This document shows positions 43,391-52,375 of a DNA stretch of 55,382 nt, piece by piece. The notes beneath the pieces are model-generated. The model was given only the letters and a program-made list of their open reading frames with translations, ran no database searches and was not told the DNA's origin. Position numbers and translations under genes: made by a program. The first letter of the stretch is position 1. Every line of letters begins with the position of its first letter. Source of the DNA: Deltaproteobacteria bacterium ADurb.Bin207 (GTDB lineage: Bacteria; Myxococcota_A; Polyangia; Polyangiales; Polyangiaceae); NCBI GenBank assembly GCA_002070115.1, contig MWCO01000035.1:1-55382 (forward strand), in the 5' to 3' direction.

Positions 43391-44783
43391 ATCAGCCAAG
43401 GAAGCTTCGACGGACGATCTTTCCGTTCGTGCGGCTTTGCCGCGCACGGTGGGTTCCACGGTTGCGATCAACGCGGTGCCGGATGCATATCTGCTCATCG
43501 ACTCCCCGCATTGCACGTATCGTCGAATTGCTTATGTGCAAGGCAATCATGATTATATGTCGACGCTTGCGTGGTATCCGGACACGCCGCGGGTGACCAA
43601 CACGGAGTTGACGCCACTCGATGTGATTCGCAATCGAGATGAGGCCATCGTACGGGAATTGTTGTCGTTGACGGAGCATCCGCAAGCGGGTGTGGTGTTG
43701 GTCGATGCCATGGCGATGGCGCTCATCACAGCAACCGACTACGATCGTCTTTGCGCTCGGGCGAAAGAGAAGACAACGAAGCCAGTGCTTCGTGTTCCGC
43801 ATCGTTCCCTGACGAGCGATCATCTAACGGGATATGCCGATGTGATGGAGGCGCTTGCGTCCGGGTTGCCGTTGCATCCCAATCCCTCGAAGACCGGCAA
43901 TCGCGTGGGCTTGGTGGGGTACTATTGGGATCGAAACGAAGGGGACCATCGCGGTAATATGACAGAACTTGAGCGAATCGCCGATGCGTTGGGGCTCGAA
44001 TGGACAACGCCTTGGCTGTCCGGCTCGCCATCATCCGCGCTTCGAGACATCGAAAACGCACAATGGATCGTATCGCTTCCTTATGGCAGGAAAGCGGCGC
44101 AGATCCTCGCCAAGCGTCTTGGTTGTCCGCTGCTGCGGGCGGAGTATCCCTTTGGTCTCGCGGCTTCGCTTCGATTCATCGTGGCACTTGGGGTCATGAC
44201 GGGACGACTGTCCGCGGCATTGACGTTCGTGCAAGCGGAACTCGAAACGATTTTGCCGCGCCTTGCGTGGGTAGTTCCCTTCGCCTTGCTGCATCGACGA
44301 ATCGGTTTTTTGGGCGATCCCCATCTCGTATTGGGAATGCAGGAAATGGCTTCCCTATGGGGATGCACCATGCCGTTCGCGGCCACGTCGTGTTTGCCTC
44401 GGCACGCGCGAGATTCCGCGCCAGACTACGGCAACGCCCTGCATGACCCATCCATCCCAGAGGATGTGCGCACGCTCATGAACATCGATCAGCCCGTGGA
44501 CGCTCCTTCGAACTTCTTATCCTATCCTCACGTACGGGAACTCGTTCGCGAGCTTGAGCATCTTGCGCAAGAACAACGGCTCGACGTGTTGGTCACCAAT
44601 AGCCTGGGATTTTTGACGAAAGGGATAGGCATCGTCGAATTCGGTTTTCCTTCCTACCATACCCATGCGCTCATCGATCGGCCGTTCGTGGGTTTGCTCG
44701 GTTTCTTGACGATGATGGAACGCGTGGTCAACGCCCTTCGAGCGCATGAGGTGCAGATGGCGCAGTCTTCGGGAGGGGTATGA
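43377..44783 (+). CDS. NifK/BchB-like nitrogenase component 1 homologue
   Basis: A 468-residue protein overlapping the NifD-like gene by 14 bp. It has the component 1 layout: a first domain with DSPHCTYRRIAYVQGNHDY (C46, the likely cluster ligand), TNTELTPLDVIRNRDEAIVREL, and VVLVDAMAMALITATDYDRL where NifK has its T-T-C-x-x-E ligand segment but here no Cys (D110-A-M-A). GNRVGLVGYYWDRNEGDH begins the second domain. Few ligands suggest a Bch/Cfb-like single 4Fe-4S cluster shared with the D-like partner rather than a P-cluster. Expected to form a heterotetramer with it. Confidence 0.75.
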   Translation: MTVDESAKEASTDDLSVRAALPRTVGSTVAINAVPDAYLLIDSPHCTYRRIAYVQGNHDYMSTLAWYPDTPRVTNTELTPLDVIRNRDEAIVRELLSLTEHPQAGVVLVDAMAMALITATDYDRLCARAKEKTTKPVLRVPHRSLTSDHLTGYADVMEALASGLPLHPNPSKTGNRVGLVGYYWDRNEGDHRGNMTELERIADALGLEWTTPWLSGSPSSALRDIENAQWIVSLPYGRKAAQILAKRLGCPLLRAEYPFGLAASLRFIVALGVMTGRLSAALTFVQAELETILPRLAWVVPFALLHRRIGFLGDPHLVLGMQEMASLWGCTMPFAATSCLPRHARDSAPDYGNALHDPSIPEDVRTLMNIDQPVDAPSNFLSYPHVRELVRELEHLAQEQRLDVLVTNSLGFLTKGIGIVEFGFPSYHTHALIDRPFVGLLGFLTMMERVVNALRAHEVQMAQSSGGV

Positions 44784-45895
44784 ACGACCTCGATCCGTGG
44801 CTAACCCAGGCGTCGGTATGGACGTGCGTTCGTCGTCTTGCCCGAGGGCAGCCCTGCCCTTCGCCGCTAAGCATCGAGTTGCATCTCGGTACAGCGTGTA
44901 ATCTTGCGTGTCCGGAATGCATCAGCCGCCCCATTCTGGACACGGGGCGATTCGAGCCTCGACGAGCGATTTCGCTGGCCCAGGAGATCGTCGATCTCGG
45001 CACGCGGAGCGTCGTGCTATCCGGGGGAGGAGAACCGCTATTGCATCCGAGTGTCGACGAGGTTCTTCGGACTCTTTCGGAAGGAGGCGTGGCGAGCGCG
45101 TTGGTGACCAACGGCACGCTGCTGTCTCGGCACTTCGATGCGGTGGTGAAGTATCCACAAAGGGTATGGATCTCCGTAGATGCCGCAACAGCGCGACTTT
45201 ATTCACTATTTAGACCGTCCCGGCATGGCGCGCCTTCGGTTCCTTTCGACAAAATGATAGACGACATTGGCAGGCTTGCGTCGGCACGGCGAGGAAACGT
45301 AGCGTTTTCGTTTCTGCTTCTTGGCCGCGATACGGAGCGCGGGATAGTGACGAACGCCACGGAGTTGGCGCAGGCCGCACGGATCGCGCGCGATCTTGGG
45401 TGCAAGACGTTCGAGGTCAATGTGGGCATCGGCCGCGATATGCTTCCGATCTCCTCGCTGCGGTCGGTTTCGTCAATCGTTTCGGAGCAGCTTGCGTCTT
45501 TGCGGACCCTGGTACGACAGGATTTTCACATTCATGTGAGCCCATGGGTGGAGAGCGTTGCGCGAGGCGAGTCTTTGGAATTGCTGGGCAAACGAAGGGG
45601 GGAGCGTTGTCGAGCCGCGGAGGTGCGGGCATTGGTGAGCCCTCGTGGTGTGTATCTATGCGCGCAGCAGTTGGATGAGGAGTTTGCAAGGTATGGGGAT
45701 CCCACGCAAAACACGTTGCGCGAGATCTGGCAAAGTCCGGTTCGGCAAGACGCGATGGATCGAACGATGCAACATTCAGCGTGTGATTCCTGTTTGTCGA
45801 TGGGGCTGCAAGAGAGGTTGTCCCAAGGGATATCGTACGTTCGCGAAGGTGCCATGGAACCGATCATCCATCCGGATGAGGATTGGTTCCTGTAG
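44780..45895 (+). CDS. Radical SAM/SPASM-domain enzyme in the nitrogenase-like operon
   Basis: A 371-residue enzyme whose ATG overlaps the NifK-like stop (ATGA), with GGGAGGGG as ribosome site. The cluster motif is GTACNLACPECISRP (C40, C44, C47), and VVLSGGGEPLLHP is the SAM motif. The C-terminal part has ERCRAAEVRALVSPRGVYLC and ACDSCLSMGL, giving cysteines for an auxiliary SPASM-type Fe-S cluster, with the usual TLREIWQSP before it. SPASM enzymes modify peptides or cofactors such as mycofactocin, PQQ or heme precursors. Tight coupling implies a product used by the nitrogenase-like complex or made from its product. No precursor peptide was recognised nearby. Confidence 0.88.
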   Translation: MNDLDPWLTQASVWTCVRRLARGQPCPSPLSIELHLGTACNLACPECISRPILDTGRFEPRRAISLAQEIVDLGTRSVVLSGGGEPLLHPSVDEVLRTLSEGGVASALVTNGTLLSRHFDAVVKYPQRVWISVDAATARLYSLFRPSRHGAPSVPFDKMIDDIGRLASARRGNVAFSFLLLGRDTERGIVTNATELAQAARIARDLGCKTFEVNVGIGRDMLPISSLRSVSSIVSEQLASLRTLVRQDFHIHVSPWVESVARGESLELLGKRRGERCRAAEVRALVSPRGVYLCAQQLDEEFARYGDPTQNTLREIWQSPVRQDAMDRTMQHSACDSCLSMGLQERLSQGISYVREGAMEPIIHPDEDWFL

Positions 45896-45926
45896 AATTG
45901 TGTTGCCAACGATGTCGCTGTGATAG

Positions 45927-46757
45927 TCAGGAAGCCACGCTGGGCCCTTCTTGCAGAAATTGAAAAAACTCCTCTTGTTCCATGGGCGTAAGCGCAGTTT
46001 GGGAAGTCGGGGAGGCGCTGAGGCAATGCGTTGCCAGGCGTTGGAAACTGATGGCAATATCCGAATCGGGATATTGCTCGACAGCGGTAAGGAGATATTG
46101 TTCGGCGTTGGCGATCAGGGGACTTCTTGGCAGGATCATCACGATGGTCGAACCGATTCGTTGTGCAAATCGCTGGACACGGGCGTGGGCTGCCTCATCC
46201 GAGGATCGCAAGTTGGCGATGAGCCCGGCGAGCACAACGCCATTGGAGGCATTGGCAAGCACGGCGCGAGCGATATTGTTTGCGGCAAATAGCGCCATGG
46301 ATTCTTCGGAGATGACGATATAGATTTTGTTGGCGACGCCTTTGCGCATGGGGGCGGCAAATCCGCCGCAAACGACATCACCGAGTACATCGAAGACAGC
46401 GGCGTCATAGGTTCCGCGGTCGAGCATATTCAATTCGCAGATGATCTCGATGGCGCGAGCGACTCCCCTACCCCCACATCCAGATCCCGGCTCGGGCCCA
46501 CCGGCTTCGATACAATCGATGCCAAGCCGTCCTGGCTTAAGAAACTCGCTTTCGACGATATCGTCAGGATCTTTTCTCATGGCATCGAGCACGGTTTTTA
46601 TGTGGTGGCTTCCCACCAAACGACAGGAAGAATCGGCTTTGGGGTCACAGCCGACATGCAAGACGCGAAGTCCACGACGAGCCAACTCCGCGCTCAAGTG
46701 CGTGGCCACGACGCTTTTTCCGATGCCTCCTTTTCCGTAGATTGCGATGGCTTCCAT
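45927..46757 (-). CDS. NifH/BchL-like ATP-dependent reductase
   Basis: A 276-residue protein with the deviant Walker A GKGGIGKS (8-15), switch I VGCDPKADSS (36-44), C94 in SGCGGRGV with R97 (the ADP-ribosylation arginine position of NifH), and C130 in DVLGDVVCGGFA. C94 and C130 match the two 4Fe-4S ligands of the homodimeric Fe protein. It would pass electrons, with ATP hydrolysis, to the D/K-like complex encoded convergently 31 bp away. It lies 52 bp after a receiver-kinase gene on the same strand. Apart from a longer C-terminus rich in Gln/Ser the length is normal. Confidence 0.9.
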   Translation of the reverse strand: MEAIAIYGKGGIGKSVVATHLSAELARRGLRVLHVGCDPKADSSCRLVGSHHIKTVLDAMRKDPDDIVESEFLKPGRLGIDCIEAGGPEPGSGCGGRGVARAIEIICELNMLDRGTYDAAVFDVLGDVVCGGFAAPMRKGVANKIYIVISEESMALFAANNIARAVLANASNGVVLAGLIANLRSSDEAAHARVQRFAQRIGSTIVMILPRSPLIANAEQYLLTAVEQYPDSDIAISFQRLATHCLSASPTSQTALTPMEQEEFFQFLQEGPSVAS

Positions 46758-46809
46758 GATGCTGGATGATATGGGGCGAACGACGAAGTCTTGCGATGGA
46801 TCAGATGGT

Positions 46810-48120
46810 TCAAACGAGTTTTTTCCACCAAGGACGACTGTCTTTCATGAGGTTTCGTGCAAGTTTGAGTTTTTTTCCGACGGCATACAATTCATGCCGA
46901 AAGTGCCTGGCGCTGGTGTAACGGTTTTCGACAAGCAGGGCGGTGGATTTGGACAAGACCGTGACAAGATCGGCGGGGATGTCGGGACGGAAGGTGCGCA
47001 CGTCGGGCAGCTTACCGCGGAGAATGTGTTTGGCGACTTCGCGCAGATTGTTGCCAACGAAAGGAGGTTGACCGGTCAGCATCTGGTACAACGTAATACC
47101 CGAACTGTAGATATCGGCCGCAAACGTGACGTTGTAGTTCATCAATTGTTCGGGCGCCATGTACACGGGAGTTCCCAACGCCAGGGAGGGATCGGTTTCT
47201 CTCGCGGTCCAAAGGAGTCTGGCCATCCCAAAGTCCAGCACTTTCGCACAGAGCTTGCCCGCAGCATCACGACAGATGAAGACGTTGGCGGGCTTGATGT
47301 CTCGGTGGATGACGCTATTTCGATGCGCGGCTTCCAGTGCCAACAACAGGTGCTCCATGATGACGAGCACATCGACAAAAGGAAGCGAACCTCGTTCCGC
47401 GAGCCGTTTGGCAAGAGATTGGCCTTCGAGCTTTTCCATGACGACATACGGGGATCCATCTTCGAGATTTCCCATGTCGTAGACTTGACAAATATGGGCG
47501 TGGCCGAGGGAACCGACGATCTGAGCTTCTCGCTCCAAGCGCTTGGCTCTATGGACTTTTCGACGAGTGCCTTCGCGCAAAACTTTGATGGCGACCGGGC
47601 GTCCGAGTTGGATCTGGATAGCCTCGTACACGATGCCCATCCCGCCTTTGCCAAGAACTCCCGTCACAATGTATCGGTCGTCGATGATGGAGTTTTTTTG
47701 CAGGCTTGCGCCACTGACAGAAGGCAAACGTTGTGTGCCTGTCGAAGTCAACGAACCAGAGGAACGACGAAGCTGAACGGCGATTCGTGCGAGCAGTTCT
47801 TCCCGAATGATCGGTTTGACCAGGTAATCGTTGGCTCCCGCTTCCAAAGCCAGCACCTTGTGGTGGATATCATCCATGCCGCTGACGATGATCACGGGAA
47901 TATCGGCAAGATCCGGATCCAATTGCATCTGGCGCAACACATGCACACCATCGACGTCCGATAGGCTCATATCGAGCAAGACCAGGGTAGGACGGTCATT
48001 TTCCATGCTGCGCAAGGCTTCTAGACCTTGTTGTGCTTCACGCACCGCATGGAACGGCTCGAGCATGCGCCGAATCAGCTCGCGGAATTCAGGGTCGTCA
48101 TCAACCACAAGCACGTGCAT
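46810..48120 (-). CDS. Response-regulator receiver - Ser/Thr kinase fusion
   Basis: A 436-residue signalling protein. Residues 1-120 are a receiver domain with acidic pocket VVDDD (D6-D8), phospho-acceptor aspartate in LVLLDMSL (about D50) and lysine in LVKP. Residues about 145-410 are a full kinase: GKGGMGIVY, VAIKVL, HRDIKPANVFI and LDFGMARL, all catalytic residues present. It links a two-component histidine kinase, not in the window, to Ser/Thr phosphorylation. It is followed after 52 bp by the NifH-like gene on the same strand, so co-transcription with it is likely. Confidence 0.93.
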   Translation of the reverse strand: MHVLVVDDDPEFRELIRRMLEPFHAVREAQQGLEALRSMENDRPTLVLLDMSLSDVDGVHVLRQMQLDPDLADIPVIIVSGMDDIHHKVLALEAGANDYLVKPIIREELLARIAVQLRRSSGSLTSTGTQRLPSVSGASLQKNSIIDDRYIVTGVLGKGGMGIVYEAIQIQLGRPVAIKVLREGTRRKVHRAKRLEREAQIVGSLGHAHICQVYDMGNLEDGSPYVVMEKLEGQSLAKRLAERGSLPFVDVLVIMEHLLLALEAAHRNSVIHRDIKPANVFICRDAAGKLCAKVLDFGMARLLWTARETDPSLALGTPVYMAPEQLMNYNVTFAADIYSSGITLYQMLTGQPPFVGNNLREVAKHILRGKLPDVRTFRPDIPADLVTVLSKSTALLVENRYTSARHFRHELYAVGKKLKLARNLMKDSRPWWKKLV

Positions 48121-48507
48121 GGTGTTCTCGGGACGCGGTCCAAGTCATAAGGCTTGCACGAATCCGTCCGTGGGGGAAGCACAATCCCGTTAGGGTGGAC
48201 TTACCTATCCGTAATGGGATATGAAGCGCGTGCGCCAACGTAGCGTTGAAAAATACGCGACAAGAGTGCGACGGAAGACACGACAACCTGGCATCTCATT
48301 TTCCCAGCTTTGTCGAGCGATGCGACGTGCTCTTCCACCGTAGCGGTCATCCAGCGAGGGGTCATCCGCGTCTTTGGATCCTACCTTGTTGTATCAAGTA
48401 CGTCCAAAGTGTACGGCACCGTCCATCACATTCAAAAACGCACATCGAACCAGGCATTCGAAAAAGACGATTGCAAAATCGCGACATATTGGGTCCATTT
48501 CCCCCCC
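48121..48507. other. Intergenic region upstream of the receiver-kinase and the hypothetical membrane protein
   Basis: 387 bp between divergent genes. I see no coding frame with good composition, no RNA gene and no clear repeat. It should contain the promoters for both sides; none could be assigned with confidence. Confidence 0.5.
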
Positions 48508-49002
48508 ATGCCCCCTTCATCCTCCCGCCCACCTTCTCCTATCAACCCAGCGTCTTCCAGGTGGTCGTGGGCTGCCGCGTCGATCGTCGCCGTACTAGCG
48601 CTTCTGGCTTTGCTGGTCGGGGGCATCGTAGCGCTCGCTGCCAACTCCCTTTCATGGCCCGACAACAAAATCACCAAAAAGCACTTCGAAGACGAGGCGA
48701 AAGCCCGCGAGTTCACCTCAATACACCTCCCCTTCCCCCTTCCCCACGATGTCGTCGTGGACTCACTCGAATACGAGCGCTGGACAGACTGGCACTTACG
48801 CGCCGAGCTTCAGTTTTCAGCAAGCGCGCAAGTGGACGAATACCTCGTACAAGCCCATAAACACCGCTCTCTTCGCGACGACTACTGTGGCTCCCAAGAT
48901 CCTGCCGGCGGCGCCCGGTATTACCTCCCTGCCTCGAACGCATGCGGCACCCTCCGCCGCTCTTCACCAATGATGTTATCCGTATGGTGCTATACGCGCT
49001 GA
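48508..49002 (+). CDS. Hypothetical single-pass membrane protein
   Basis: Not recognised. A 164-residue protein with a Pro/Ser-rich start, one strong hydrophobic segment (about residues 19-44, AAASIVAVLALLALLVGGIVAL) and a soluble part with four cysteines (about residues 125-160). The open frame extends upstream to 48310, but ATG 48508 just before the Ser/Pro stretch is the better start. The last residues are unremarkable. It stands alone, with 196 bp of apparently empty DNA before the next gene. Confidence 0.5.
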   Translation: MPPSSSRPPSPINPASSRWSWAAASIVAVLALLALLVGGIVALAANSLSWPDNKITKKHFEDEAKAREFTSIHLPFPLPHDVVVDSLEYERWTDWHLRAELQFSASAQVDEYLVQAHKHRSLRDDYCGSQDPAGGARYYLPASNACGTLRRSSPMMLSVWCYTR

Positions 49003-49198
49003 CGCTTCCCGGTATCTTATGGAACCATCCCCTCTTTTCCTGTTGGCAGATCCTTCGTCAACGATAGGCACAAGGCGAGATTTGGGCTGGAGATAAGGCC
49101 AGGTTCGTCAAAATCATCGTGATCGCCAACTTCTCGGTGCCATAGTACGGAAACGTCACACCAACCCGCCGCGGGAAACCTTCGTAAGGCAGAAATAA

Positions 49199-50641
49199 CT
49201 ATGGAATAATGGTGTTGCCATCCTGAGGCGCACCGCTGATGGGCACGACGGTACCTTCAATCACGTTGTCCTTGACCGTCGCGGGCGTGTCTACCACCAC
49301 AATCCCTTCGTAGGGCTTAATAATGTGATTCTCAAGGACATCCACGTGGTTATTTCCCTCCCACAACAGAATACCAATCGTGCATTCCTTATGCGTCGAG
49401 GTGATATGGTTACCGCGAATGAGCACGGAGTCCGAATCCGGAGCAGAAGTCGTTATCCCTGCCGAACAAGGATAGTTGACGGGATCTATGGTTACCGTAT
49501 TATTCGATATCTCCAGGCCTTTAACCCAGCCCGGGACAACGACTCCCCAACGATCGCCCGCTATTGTATTCTCCGTAATGACGATGTTTTCGGAAAGGCT
49601 TTGCGGCAACTCGTTGCGCATATCGCTCACCACAATCGCTGCAAAAGTGTTCCCCTCAAACGTATTACGGGCAATCGTGACATTTTTTACACCACGAAAC
49701 TCAAAATTTTCCAGTTCGATATCGATGCCACTTTTGGGATCGTGCTTGGTTTGATGAGATAATTCACACTCAGTCACGCTAATATTCGTCCCGCTCGTGA
49801 TACTCAAACCTTGTCTACCATTATGATGCATCTTGACCTTGTGGATACGGACATGATCCGTTATTCCTCCGCCATACCCTGGCTCCAAATAATCGGCAAT
49901 CATGATGCCATCGTCTTCGCAATTCGATATGTCGACGTCCTCGATCAACACATCGCTCGATCCATTCGCGATGTTGATCCCGTAGCAATAGTTATGCTTA
50001 TCCGGTGGATGCGTATCCTTGTCCCCTTCGATACGACCTCCGATCACTTTTACGTTCTTCTTATGATCAATACTTATGAACGCATATCCTCCTTGGCTAC
50101 CAGTGTTCATCACCAATTTGACACCGGAACTCATGGTAAGCGTAACATTGTCCTGGAGCTGGATCCCTCCATGGGTAGAGTATTCGAACTGATGCGTTGC
50201 AGAGGCTGCTTCTGCTTTGATCAGATAAGTCCCATCGGGGATACACACATTGACGATTCCCTTTTTCGAAGCGTCTTGAATGGCTTCGTTGATTGCTTGC
50301 GTCGCATCCTCAGAAGGGACAGTATGATTCGCGTCTTGATAATACTTTTTGGTCGATGGATCGAAGAAATGGGCGTTCGCTTTCGCACCATAATCCGCAA
50401 CGTTGATGGCATTCGGATCAAGACAACCATTGGGCGGGGTCGAACTATCCGGTGGAGACGAACCGTCAGGTGGAGTCGAACTATCGGCTACGCTAGAACC
50501 ATCAGGGACCGTCGCGCTATCGGTCAGGCTTGCACCATCCCGGTCCTCTGCTACCACGGGATCAGCATCGTCGCTGCCGCATGCAGCCCAGCCAAAAGAA
50601 AAAATACCTACCATGCTCCCCATGACCCACTGCCGATACAT
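49199..50641 (-). CDS. Secreted right-handed beta-helix lipoprotein (pectate-lyase-superfamily/NosD-like)
   Basis: A 480-residue lipoprotein with signal ending WAAC (about residue 21), then a Ser/Pro/Asp spacer of short repeats (PDGSS, STPP; about 30-70). The body starts NVADYGAKAN, the usual opening of GH28/pectate-lyase-3-type helices. It continues as strand repeats with stacked Asn (NNTVTI, NVTIARNTFEGN, NIVITENTIAGD, VDVLENHIIK), typical of a parallel beta-helix acting on polysaccharide. Catalytic residues cannot be assigned. The gene looks richer in A+T than its neighbours, so recent transfer is possible. AAGGAGGTAACC precedes the ATG. Confidence 0.82.
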   Translation of the reverse strand: MYRQWVMGSMVGIFSFGWAACGSDDADPVVAEDRDGASLTDSATVPDGSSVADSSTPPDGSSPPDSSTPPNGCLDPNAINVADYGAKANAHFFDPSTKKYYQDANHTVPSEDATQAINEAIQDASKKGIVNVCIPDGTYLIKAEAASATHQFEYSTHGGIQLQDNVTLTMSSGVKLVMNTGSQGGYAFISIDHKKNVKVIGGRIEGDKDTHPPDKHNYCYGINIANGSSDVLIEDVDISNCEDDGIMIADYLEPGYGGGITDHVRIHKVKMHHNGRQGLSITSGTNISVTECELSHQTKHDPKSGIDIELENFEFRGVKNVTIARNTFEGNTFAAIVVSDMRNELPQSLSENIVITENTIAGDRWGVVVPGWVKGLEISNNTVTIDPVNYPCSAGITTSAPDSDSVLIRGNHITSTHKECTIGILLWEGNNHVDVLENHIIKPYEGIVVVDTPATVKDNVIEGTVVPISGAPQDGNTIIP

Positions 50642-51260
50642 GGTTACCTCCTTATTTCAGGACTAATAACACAGTTCCGCTACCTTGCCAATTCAATTCC
50701 TCCAGCCTATCAAAGGCAGTTTGAGCGAAAAACTGCTCCAGTCCTGAGCCTTCCCCTCTTTATCCTCGAGCCTTTCCTTCGCCTTCAACGGATGATGACG
50801 CATAAGCGGGCAAAAGAACAAGCATGCTCGCTCTGGAAGCCGAATAGCCGCACGATACCGTCGCGGATGTCAAACGCGCCGCATTGCGCTGCATCGAGGG
50901 CACGAATGGCCTCCTCGACAAAGAAAGGTTTCGTAACCCGCGCCTATCTACACGATGCGTTCATATATCGGTAATTACTACTACTTTGATAAGCCTTGGC
51001 CAACGTGGGATACAAGGTGCCCTACCGGCAGCGCAACGTCCAAGACAACACGTGGCTCATGCTTGAACGAGGGGCTCGGAGGCGGGATGAGGGATGGGAA
51101 CGCAAGATCGACCACACACGTTTTGTGGGGGCGATACCGCGCTTCCGTTTGGTTCGGACCCGGATTCTTGCTATGATGGGAGCCATGACACGGCCATCGC
51201 CTTCCGTCTTGCAAAAAACGGCACAGACAATGAAGGTTCCACCTTCACAATAAGGGCTCT
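50642..51260. other. 619-bp intergenic region with a possible decayed gene fragment
   Basis: No complete gene is visible. On the minus strand, 50785-50943 encodes about 50 residues of protein-like sequence (including KPFFVEEAIRALDAAQCGAF and DIRDGIVRLFGFQ) that ends in a stop but has an in-frame TAG just upstream and no start, so it may be a gene remnant. The rest shows nothing I can name. Confidence 0.4.
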
Positions 51261-51980
51261 ATGATGCATCCCATCTCGATACCATTCCATCGAATCCCAG
51301 TTGCTTTCCTTGCCCTGCTGCTGACAGCCGGATGCGGAGACGAGAAAACGTCGTCCGACACGACACCTCACGACTCCGGGATGAAGGAAAACGACGCGCA
51401 GACTGGCGGTCAAGGCGGAAGCGCAGGCACAGCAGCGGAGGGAGGCGCGGGAGGTTCCGATTGCAGCCTTCAAGACAAGGAGGCTCAAACCCAAAGCGCG
51501 CGCAACGCGCTTCGGGAACAAGTGCCATGCTTCTCTGGATCCTTCGCGGTCGACAAGAACGGTGGCATACACTTAAGCTTCTTCCTTTCCACCGACTTTA
51601 ACGGCCCCAGAGCGTTGTTGTGCCATACGGACTCGAACGTATCCGTGAGCAAGGCCCATGAACAAGCCGCTTCCAAAGCGCTCGAAGGCTTGGATCTTTC
51701 GTGTTTGAAAGGATTATATGGAATTGATATCGCTGGTGGTGCTTGCGAGCAGAGGGATACGTTGGAAGAGCTATTGGCCGCTTGCCCACCATGGTGGGAG
51801 CACGTAAACGAAGAATTAGGAATCGTTTTCGATGAAAACGGCCAGGCGGTATCTCTCAAACCGGCAGAAGGGAAACCGTCGGAACCTGAGATCGAAACCT
51901 GCGTTCTCGACGCCCTTGCTGGCAAGACGTTTCCCTGCCTGGCGAATCTTGAGGTGTGTGCCGGCAACCCCATTCCTTGA
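51261..51980 (+). CDS. Hypothetical lipoprotein with Gly-rich spacer
   Basis: A 239-residue lipoprotein: signal with lipobox LTAGC (about residue 25), a spacer rich in Gly, Ala and Thr (GGQGGSAGTAAEGGAGGS, about 48-66) of a kind common in myxobacteria, then a folded part with eight cysteines (about 67-235) that probably form disulfides. Two Cys-bearing segments, LDLSCLKGLYG and DALAGKTFPCLANLEVC, have related spacing. Family not recognised. AAGGG lies 6 bp before the first ATG. Confidence 0.65.
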   Translation: MMHPISIPFHRIPVAFLALLLTAGCGDEKTSSDTTPHDSGMKENDAQTGGQGGSAGTAAEGGAGGSDCSLQDKEAQTQSARNALREQVPCFSGSFAVDKNGGIHLSFFLSTDFNGPRALLCHTDSNVSVSKAHEQAASKALEGLDLSCLKGLYGIDIAGGACEQRDTLEELLAACPPWWEHVNEELGIVFDENGQAVSLKPAEGKPSEPEIETCVLDALAGKTFPCLANLEVCAGNPIP

Positions 51981-52375
51981 AGGTGCTTGCAGCAGGTATT
52001 TGACTCTTCTTCCACGAAGGTTGTCACGCTCGACACGTGATTTTCTCTACGGGTTGGGTGCCATTGGCGGTTCTGACGATCAACAAGGGCAGCCAGGGCG
52101 CACGATTCCACTCATGGTTGATTTTGCCGCTTGACGCTCATCAGAAGCAGCTTCAGACTGCCGCTTTCTCATGGCCTTTTTCCCGACGATGCGCGACGTG
52201 CATTGCCATTATCAGGGCTGGGCAGCACCTATTTGCACAGGTTTTGGAGAAAAGCTGGAGAATTCGCTAAACGGCGGGGTGTTCGGTGGCTTGGGGAACG
52301 GAACCTGGACTGCTTCAAACGAAAAAAGGGTAACTTTTTGTAACCGCTTGATATAAAAGGATTTTCTGGAACGGA
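51981..52375. other. 395-bp intergenic region
   Basis: Only short overlapping open frames without convincing composition or ribosome sites are present. The right end holds a hairpin with a T-run for the minus-strand operon (listed separately). Otherwise I see nothing in it. Confidence 0.45.
52322..52345 (-). terminator. Possible intrinsic terminator of the YceI-DoxX operon
   Basis: On the minus strand, 31 bp after the DoxX stop, GGTTAC-AAAAA-GTTACC forms a short stem with one mismatch, followed directly by CTTTTTT. The stem is weak but the T-run and position are right for a Rho-independent terminator. Confidence 0.4.

Noticed and set aside
46747..47964. 405-codon open frame on the plus strand opposite the receiver-kinase
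   Set aside because: The minus strand carries complete receiver and kinase motifs; the plus frame has no recognisable domain.
52171..52356. 61-codon plus-strand frame with a Gly-rich middle
   Set aside because: No ribosome site or signal, overlapped by other short frames, and it runs into the terminator of the minus-strand operon.
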